In this document: positions 58,983 through 64,000 of the stretch, in pieces
How the letters are laid out: every line of letters begins with the position of its first letter
How positions within the stretch are numbered: position 1 is the stretch's first letter
Source: Heyndrickxia oleronia
Lineage (GTDB): Bacteria > Bacillota > Bacilli > Bacillales > Bacillaceae_C
Assembly (NCBI RefSeq): GCF_017809215.1
Contig: NZ_CP065424.1
Coordinates: 1,830,001 to 1,894,000, forward strand
DNA length: 64,000 nucleotides
Reading direction: 5' to 3'
The notes under the pieces: model-generated
What the model was told of the DNA's origin: nothing
Databases searched by the model: none
What the model saw: the letters and a program-made list of their open reading frames with translations, nothing else
Position numbers and translations under genes: made by a program

Positions 58983-59519
58983 TTATCTACCTTTTGTAAT
59001 AATAACAGCAATTTCTTTATAATCCATTTCATTTGTTACATTAAAGTCACCAAGTTGGATTTTTTCATGATATTTATTTTTAATTAAATACTCAACAAAA
59101 TTTCCTTGATGATCAATAATTTTTGCTGCCTTTAGCTTTTCTGCTATTTGGTTAGGAGTCATTCCCTTTTTTATTGTTAATTGATATTTTACAATTGGTT
59201 CTTTAGTTGTTTCTTTCTTTGCTGTATCTTTTGTTGTATCTTTTTTCGGTTCTTTTTCAGTTTTATCGGATTTTGTCTTTGACTTATCATCCTTAGGTTT
59301 TACTGAAGTTTCCTTATTCTTCGCTGAAAGGGCCTTATACTTTTCTTCCCATTCTGTTTTTTCTTTTTTCATTTGATTATATTCAGTTTCTTTAACTTGG
59401 ACATAGCCTTTTTTTACAGCCGCTTCCTTGTCACCAGAATCAAATGGTTTAAAAATTAGGATGAGTATGGCTGAAAGTAAAAGACCTGCAGCGAAGGCTC
59501 TCGTTATTTGTTTGCCCAT
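58983..59519 (-). CDS. Membrane-anchored protein with MltG/YceG-like domain
   Basis: A 178-residue protein. It has an N-terminal membrane segment (about 8-24), a long Lys/Glu/Asp/Thr-rich linker (about 30-108) and a C-terminal globular part. That part reads YQLTIKKGMTPNQIAEKLKA and ends YKEIAVIITKGR. The C-terminal part resembles the LysM-like start of the MltG/YceG endolytic transglycosylase family; the catalytic domain is absent, so it is not an enzyme of that kind. Possibly binds cell wall. ATG 59519 precedes by 19 bases the end of the next minus-strand gene. Confidence 0.7.
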   Translation of the reverse strand: MGKQITRAFAAGLLLSAILILIFKPFDSGDKEAAVKKGYVQVKETEYNQMKKEKTEWEEKYKALSAKNKETSVKPKDDKSKTKSDKTEKEPKKDTTKDTAKKETTKEPIVKYQLTIKKGMTPNQIAEKLKAAKIIDHQGNFVEYLIKNKYHEKIQLGDFNVTNEMDYKEIAVIITKGR

Positions 59520-59538
59520 ATGTATTTCACCCGCCTTC

Positions 59539-59898
59539 TTACTGGTTTAAAAAGTTAGCAATCACATTTTTTACTTCTGCTTGAGCTAAAGCGGATTGTT
59601 TGGATATTTGCTCAACGCTTAAACCTTGCTTAAATAAAGCAATTACTTGGTTCCTTAATATTTCATTGACAATAGGCTTGTCCGATTTTGATAGCTCTTT
59701 TTTCATCAATTGATCATCAACAAGAAGTTCTTCCTCTAAAACTTTAATTCGTTTATTCATTTGATAGGTTTCTTGATATAGATTCATAGAAAGATCGTCC
59801 AATTCTTTCTTTACATTTGATGATTGATCCTTTTGAAAAAAGGATACGATAAATAATATAATGGACAAAATGAGCAGCAAAATAATTAATGCACTCAT
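59539..59898 (-). CDS. YlxL/DUF6115-like membrane protein with C-terminal HTH-like motif
   Basis: A 119-residue protein. One N-terminal membrane segment (SALIILLLILSIILFIVSFF) is followed by a coiled coil (about 28-70). A C-terminal helix-turn-helix-like stretch reads VIALFKQGLSVEQISKQSAL. The same layout is found in the YlxL/SwrB type, where the function is at the membrane. It is likely co-transcribed with the gene downstream (19 bases). GAGTATATG at the start lies behind GGGTGA. Confidence 0.65.
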   Translation of the reverse strand: MSALIILLLILSIILFIVSFFQKDQSSNVKKELDDLSMNLYQETYQMNKRIKVLEEELLVDDQLMKKELSKSDKPIVNEILRNQVIALFKQGLSVEQISKQSALAQAEVKNVIANFLNQ

Positions 59899-60122
59899 AT
59901 ACTCACCCTTTCAATTTTTTGCTCCTTTTCATTTATAGCATAAACAAACGGTTTCTTCCATAATTATGATGTATTATTATTCTGGAAGGTTCTTCAAGTA
60001 TCAAAACTTTTTATTCTTCTTGAAAAGGAAATAAAAACGGACTAGCATTTCCATAAGAAAAATGATATTATAGAAAAGTCGTATGAATAGTGATGAATGC
60101 AATGAAGTTTGGAGGGAAAGAC

Positions 60123-60272
60123 ATGCGTGTAAATATAACTTTAGCTTGCACAGATTGCGGTGAGCGTAACTATATCTCAACAAAAAACAAGCGTAATAAT
60201 CCGGACCGTATTGAGCTTAAAAAATACTGTCCTAGAGAAAAACGTGTAACTGCACATCGCGAAACAAAGTAA
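60123..60272 (+). CDS. rpmG: 50S ribosomal protein L33
   Basis: A 49-residue basic protein, [20 protein letters not shown] to VTAHRETK. One CxxC pair (CTDC) is kept and the second is reduced to a single Cys (YCPREK). This is the zinc-independent or partial type, as in B. subtilis RpmGA. The frame opens at 60090, but ATG 60123 follows TTGGAGGGAAAGAC. Terminator overlaps the stop codon. L33 paralogues are exchanged under zinc limitation, relevant to zur at 46 kb. Confidence 0.95.
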   Translation: MRVNITLACTDCGERNYISTKNKRNNPDRIELKKYCPREKRVTAHRETK

Positions 60273-60300
60273 GCAGCTGGGCTATCCCGCTGCTTTTTTC
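60271..60300 (+). terminator. Terminator after rpmG
   Basis: AGCAGC-T-GGG pairs with CCC-GCTGCT around CTAT, then TTTTTC. Confidence 0.9.
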
Positions 60301-60344
60301 TTATATTAGGGTATTTTCTTGAATGATAAAAGGTGGGTGTGGGG

Positions 60345-60908
60345 ATGATGGAAAAAAGTGAACTTAGAAAAAAGTATAAGAAAAGCCTAGACACATTGAA
60401 TCGGTGTACATATGAACAAAATTCCTATGTTATCTCGAAACGCTTGAAAGAACTTAAGGAATTTAAAGAAGCAAATACGATTGCGATTACAATATCCCGT
60501 TTCCCTGAAGTTGATACTTGGCAAATTATTCGTCACCTTTGGGATATAGGAAAACAGGTGGCAGTTCCTAAGTGTGTACCTCAAACAAAGGAAATGGTCT
60601 TTAAACAGATTACTTCTTTTACTCAGTTAGAAAGTGTATACTTTGGACTTTATGAGCCAATAGATGGAGCGAGTGAAATAAAGAAAACAGACTTAGACTT
60701 AATCATTGTCCCAGGATTAGCCTTTACTAAGGAAGGTTACCGTTTAGGATTCGGTGGTGGATATTATGATCGTTTTTTACTTAAATATGAAGGAAGTAAA
60801 ATTTCCTTAGCTTTTAGTGAACAAATAAAAGAAAATTTGCCGATAGAGGATCATGATATACCGGTAGATATCATTATTACGGAAAGTAATAAGATTATTT
60901 GCAGATAG
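60345..60908 (+). CDS. yqgN: 5-formyltetrahydrofolate cyclo-ligase
   Basis: A 187-residue ATP-dependent enzyme that returns 5-formyl-THF to methenyl-THF in one-carbon metabolism. The substrate-binding signature is GYRLGFGGGYYDRFL, with an N-terminal KSELRKKYKKSLD and a central DLIIVPGLAFTKEG. ATG 60345 and 60348 are adjacent behind AGGTGGGTGTGGGG; either may be used. Located between rpmG and yqgO as in B. subtilis. Confidence 0.94.
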   Translation: MMEKSELRKKYKKSLDTLNRCTYEQNSYVISKRLKELKEFKEANTIAITISRFPEVDTWQIIRHLWDIGKQVAVPKCVPQTKEMVFKQITSFTQLESVYFGLYEPIDGASEIKKTDLDLIIVPGLAFTKEGYRLGFGGGYYDRFLLKYEGSKISLAFSEQIKENLPIEDHDIPVDIIITESNKIICR

Positions 60909-60988
60909 TTCAAACTTTGGATAAAATGATGTCTTCCTTCACACACTATACTTGATAAACATTGACACTTGATATGGGAGGAATGCTG

Positions 60989-61165
60989 ATGAAAACCTTG
61001 TTTAAGTGGTTGCTATCAGGAGTTTTTATTTATAGTGTGTTCAAGTATAGATATAAATTATTAAATGTTGTAATGGGTAGCTACTGGCTTAGAAAAATAG
61101 CTATTAGAGTGGTAATGAGCATTCCAGGAGTTAAATCCAAATTTATGGAGAGTGCTTTCCGATAA
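60989..61165 (+). CDS. yqgO: YqgO-like small protein
   Basis: A 58-residue basic protein, MKTLFKWLLSGVFIYSVFKY followed by RYKLLNVVMGSYWLRKIAI and ending MESAFR. One weak hydrophobic segment near the N-terminus suggests membrane association. Position between yqgN and gluP matches YqgO. ATG 60989 follows GGGAGGAATGCTG. No function known. Confidence 0.82.
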   Translation: MKTLFKWLLSGVFIYSVFKYRYKLLNVVMGSYWLRKIAIRVVMSIPGVKSKFMESAFR

Positions 61166-61184
61166 AAAAATATTTAAATTGCAG

Positions 61185-61234
61185 ACAGACAAGCTGTAGA
61201 CAATGGAGATTCCTTTACAGTTGGTCTGTTTTTT
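61185..61234 (+). terminator. Terminator after yqgO
   Basis: ACAGACAAGCTGTA pairs with TACAGTTGGTCTGT with one mismatch and one G-T pair, followed by TTTTTT. Confidence 0.8.
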
Positions 61235-61319
61235 CGTTATAGTTATATAAAATGTTGTTGTTGATTATACATAAATAGAAAAAAACAGTAAAAGAAAAAA
61301 TAGAGAGTGAGGAGCTTGA

Positions 61320-62831
61320 TTGAGTAGTAGAGAGGATTTTTTATTTTGGAGATTAGCCCATTATTTTATAATAGAAAAAAATTATTCATTATTGCAAATT
61401 AGTGAACGGCATGATGAATTATGGCTTGAAAATACTTCAAAAAAAGATGCTCAAGTCATTCGGTTATTGCGCTATGATCTTGATTGGGGAAATAAGCTTC
61501 AACGTGATATCCAGCATACTGCTGTAAGAGCAGAAAATGTACGAAAACATCTAATGAAAAGGGAATTAACTGTCTTAAACCTTTATATTAGTGAATACAC
61601 ACCTGTAGATGAATATGAATCATATATTCGTCATCCGCTTCAGGTGAATAAAAAAACAACTGTTCATAGTGTGATTATTGACAAAGAAGTGAATAGTTTT
61701 GGAAGTATCATCAATATTCCATCAGCCATTCAGCTTAAAGATGAATATGATGATCAGGAGATATTAGCTATAAAATCTGCTGCATTAAACAAAGCTGTAG
61801 AAAGCTCTCAACAAGAACAACAGTTTTTTAATAATGGGAAGCCGTTTTTTACATATGCTTTTTTAGTTATCCAGATCATTATGTTTATTCTCTTAGAGAT
61901 AACTGGTGGAAGTACAAATATTGAGAATTTAATCAAATATGGTGCGAAGTATAATCCTGCGATTATGGAAGGAGAATGGTGGAGATTTATTACACCAATC
62001 TTTCTTCATATTGGACTTTCACATGTGATTATGAACTCAATTGCTATTTATTTTCTAGGTACAATTGTTGAAAGAGTCTATGGTAGAATTCGTTTTATAT
62101 TGATCTATCTTTTTTCAGGATTCGCTGGTGTATTAGCTAGTTTCATTTTTAGTGATCAAATATCTGCAGGAGCGAGTGGTGCAATTTATGGATGTTTTGG
62201 TGCATTACTATTTATAGGTGCTACTAATCCTAAGATCTTTTTTAGAACGATGGGGACAAATGTTATTGTTGTCCTAATATTAAATCTGGTTATTAGCTTT
62301 ACTGTCCCAGTTATTGATCTTTCTGCACATATTGGAGGTCTCCTTGGAGGATTTGTTGCTTCAGCTATCGTATTTTTTCCAAAAAAGCGGAAAGTGCTGC
62401 TTCAGATCGGAGCTTTTATTTTAACAATGATCATCACTGCAGTTTCATTATATTTTGGCTACCATAATGAAACAGCAACAAGTATAAATAGCTGGGCTCA
62501 GCATGAAATTCAAAAAGGACAAAACTATGAAAAAATATATGAACGATTAAGTAATTTTGAAAAGACAGGAAAAGGAGATGCATTAACGTATTTCCAGCTT
62601 TCATATACCGAGTTACAGCTTAATAAAACTGAAGATGCTAAAAAGCATTTATTAAAAACAATTCAATTAAAACCTGATTTCCATGAAGCCCACTTTAATT
62701 TAGCACTAATCTATTATCAAGATGATAGAAATATTACAAAGGCTAAACAGCATTTAAAAGAGGCAATTCGAATATCAGATGATAAAAAGTATAAAGAATA
62801 TCTTGAACAACTGAATCAATTAGAAGATTAA
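61320..62831 (+). CDS. gluP: Rhomboid intramembrane protease GluP
   Basis: A 503-residue rhomboid (YqgP). A soluble N-terminal domain (about 1-175) precedes six or seven membrane helices (about 178-385) with the catalytic serine in SAGASGAIYG and the His in DLSAHIGGLLGGF. TPR-like repeats follow at the C-terminus (about 410-503: DALTYFQLSYTELQLNK, HEAHFNLALIYYQD). In B. subtilis it takes part in membrane protein quality control, including magnesium-transporter turnover with FtsH. TTG 61320 follows GTGAGGAG. It overlaps the next convergent gene by 4 bases. Confidence 0.94.
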   Translation: MSSREDFLFWRLAHYFIIEKNYSLLQISERHDELWLENTSKKDAQVIRLLRYDLDWGNKLQRDIQHTAVRAENVRKHLMKRELTVLNLYISEYTPVDEYESYIRHPLQVNKKTTVHSVIIDKEVNSFGSIINIPSAIQLKDEYDDQEILAIKSAALNKAVESSQQEQQFFNNGKPFFTYAFLVIQIIMFILLEITGGSTNIENLIKYGAKYNPAIMEGEWWRFITPIFLHIGLSHVIMNSIAIYFLGTIVERVYGRIRFILIYLFSGFAGVLASFIFSDQISAGASGAIYGCFGALLFIGATNPKIFFRTMGTNVIVVLILNLVISFTVPVIDLSAHIGGLLGGFVASAIVFFPKKRKVLLQIGAFILTMIITAVSLYFGYHNETATSINSWAQHEIQKGQNYEKIYERLSNFEKTGKGDALTYFQLSYTELQLNKTEDAKKHLLKTIQLKPDFHEAHFNLALIYYQDDRNITKAKQHLKEAIRISDDKKYKEYLEQLNQLED

Positions 62832-63709
62832 ATCAGTTGTTTCAAAATTATAGGCTGAAAATCTTTTGTGATAATCAGTACTAAAATTTCCGTTTTATCT
62901 CGATTAAATAATAATAGAGGAATGGTACTTCCATAAGGACTAATGGACGTACCTTCTTCTGTTTTTATTCCAAACAGGTAATTCTTATATATCCCTTCCC
63001 ATAACTTCCCGATCATTTCCTCTGATTTTCTCTTAGTAAACCCAGGCAATGGTTTATCTTTATAGGTGGATAATTCAGTCAGTGGGATAACTAAATTATA
63101 TTGATGACGATTAATATCTAGTTCTTTCATTCCTTTATTCCAAATTGCATTTAATTGATTATCAATATATGGTTTTAATGTATCCTCCCACTCCTTTTCT
63201 AATTCTGATTGGGGAATATGAAAAGAGTTAAATGTTTGACTGTACTTTGATTTAATAACATATAGTGAATCCATAGACATTGTTTGAACACTAGTAATGT
63301 TGCTATTCTCCTGTATTTCACCATAATGGTAGGAAATTGCTTGGTAGAAAGCTGTGTCATTATCCTTGATCAAATCATTCTGGTTCAGGTTAGCTGAATA
63401 TTGCTTCCAATTTTTAAGTCCAATGATCGTTGCAAGTTTGCCATTTCGATACAGTAATCCTATATCCTGTCTTAAATAAGCTGATCGATCCAATTCTGAG
63501 TAGAGATGATAGGTAAGATTATATTTATAAGGACTGATTTTTGAAGTTGTAACATTTAACTGTGATTCCGCTTTAATAAATTGTGCTTCTTTATGGAGCG
63601 GAAAGAAAATAATTGTCTCTTTAACTGGTGATAGAGTTACTTTTAATACAAAGATTAGAATTGTTATAAGTAGAATCACCCATCCGATTTTTTGTTTTTC
63701 TCGTTTCAT
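62828..63709 (-). CDS. Membrane-anchored protein of unknown function
   Basis: A 293-residue protein with one N-terminal membrane segment (about 9-27, GWVILLITILIFVLKV) and a mostly polar extracytoplasmic part. Recognisable blocks are LLYRNGKLATIIGLKNWK and LLLFNRDKTEILVLIITKD. I do not recognise a family. Position after gluP matches a conserved unnamed gene in related Bacillus. ATG 63709 has a weak ribosome binding site (GGGGAGATTCA). It overlaps the end of gluP by 4 bases, so no terminator separates the two. Confidence 0.75.
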   Translation of the reverse strand: MKREKQKIGWVILLITILIFVLKVTLSPVKETIIFFPLHKEAQFIKAESQLNVTTSKISPYKYNLTYHLYSELDRSAYLRQDIGLLYRNGKLATIIGLKNWKQYSANLNQNDLIKDNDTAFYQAISYHYGEIQENSNITSVQTMSMDSLYVIKSKYSQTFNSFHIPQSELEKEWEDTLKPYIDNQLNAIWNKGMKELDINRHQYNLVIPLTELSTYKDKPLPGFTKRKSEEMIGKLWEGIYKNYLFGIKTEEGTSISPYGSTIPLLLFNRDKTEILVLIITKDFQPIILKQLI

Positions 63710-63875
63710 TGAATCTCCCCAACCTTTTGCTTGTCCCTTTAATCTACTATACGATCACCATTTTTTATTTATGTTTGTTTAGCTCAAATTTATCTTTCTG
63801 AAACTTGTTCATCCGAACAATATCTAATATACTGATTTATGATTAGAATCCGGTTGAAGTCAAGAGGGTGTGGAT

Positions 63876-64000
63876 TTGAAGACATTTTATGATGTACAAC
63901 AATTATTAAAAAAATTTGGCATCATCATTTACGTAGGAAATCGAAATGCTGATATAGAATTAATGGAAATGGAAGTTAAAGAGTTATACAAATTAGGATT
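63876..64000 (+). CDS. yqgQ: YqgQ family protein (partial, runs off the end)
   Basis: The first 41 codons of a protein beginning LKTFYDVQQLLKKFGIIIYV, with GNRNADIELMEMEVKELYKL following. This is the start of the YqgQ (DUF910) family, whose members have about 70 residues. TTG 63876 lies after AGAGGGTGTGGA. In B. subtilis it precedes glcK downstream of gluP. The remainder is outside the window. Confidence 0.88.
   Translation, partial: MKTFYDVQQLLKKFGIIIYVGNRNADIELMEMEVKELYKLG

Overview
The window is a 64-kb stretch of AT-rich core chromosome from an endospore-forming member of the Bacillaceae. Gene order follows the Bacillus subtilis comEC-holA-rpsT-gpr-spoIIP-lepA-hemW-hrcA-grpE-dnaK-dnaJ ... 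dnaG-sigA ... sodA-pbpA-rpmG-gluP segment almost gene for gene. Sporulation genes (gpr, spoIIP, yqxA, yqfC, yqfD), a CIRCE-controlled heat-shock operon, SigA-type promoters and AGGAGG-like ribosome binding sites all fit this assignment. The species cannot be named from the window. No tRNA, rRNA, CRISPR array, prophage, toxin-antitoxin or defence locus was seen.

Layout. 1-5.1 kb: end of comEC, yqzM, holA, rpsT, then gpr, spoIIP and yqxA. 5.5-16.9 kb: lepA-hemW, then hrcA-grpE-dnaK-dnaJ-prmA-rsmE-mtaB behind a perfect CIRCE operator, with internal terminators and a second promoter before dnaJ. 17-19 kb: deoC and the phosphate-transporter-like yqeW. 19.2-25.4 kb: rpsU-yqeY, the membrane-stress group yqeZ-floA-yqfB behind an exact SigW promoter, and yqfC-yqfD-phoH. 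25.7-31.4 kb: pgpH, ybeY, dgkA, cdd, era, yqzL, recO. 31.6-37 kb: ccpN, ppsR, yqxD, dnaG, sigA; glyQS, which sits between recO and ccpN in B. subtilis, is absent. 37.2-41.5 kb: an unknown membrane protein, an acyl-CoA dehydrogenase with a cre-like site, cccA, trmK, yqfO. 41.6-50.5 kb: ispH, yqfQ, cshB, nfo, yqfT, zur, yqfW, yqfX, ispG, yqfZ and a DUF1189 protein, alternating in strand with shared bidirectional terminators. 50.7-64 kb: sodA, an MFS transporter, two tandem class B penicillin-binding proteins, a decayed IS3-family element, two small membrane-anchored proteins, rpmG, yqgN, yqgO, the rhomboid protease gluP, an unknown anchored protein and the start of yqgQ.

How it works together. 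Most genes serve replication (holA, dnaG, recO), transcription (sigA), translation and ribosome or tRNA modification (rpsT, rpsU, rpmG, lepA, prmA, rsmE, mtaB, trmK, era, ybeY), protein folding, isoprenoid synthesis (ispG, ispH), c-di-AMP turnover (pgpH), cell wall synthesis (two PBPs) and sporulation. CcpN and PpsR, side by side, control gluconeogenesis and PEP production.

The non-routine content lies between or around genes. There are two families of palindromic intergenic repeats. The insertion sequence sits exactly in the loop of the terminator shared by pbpA2 and the next gene, and carries three homopolymer frameshifts. yqxD appears to start at ATT, so a standard caller would cut off its signature motif. 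Other items are the tandem pbpA pair, an operator-like palindrome at the sodA -10, and a palindrome between yqzM and holA. I found no convincing previously undescribed multi-gene system; this is mostly housekeeping chromosome.
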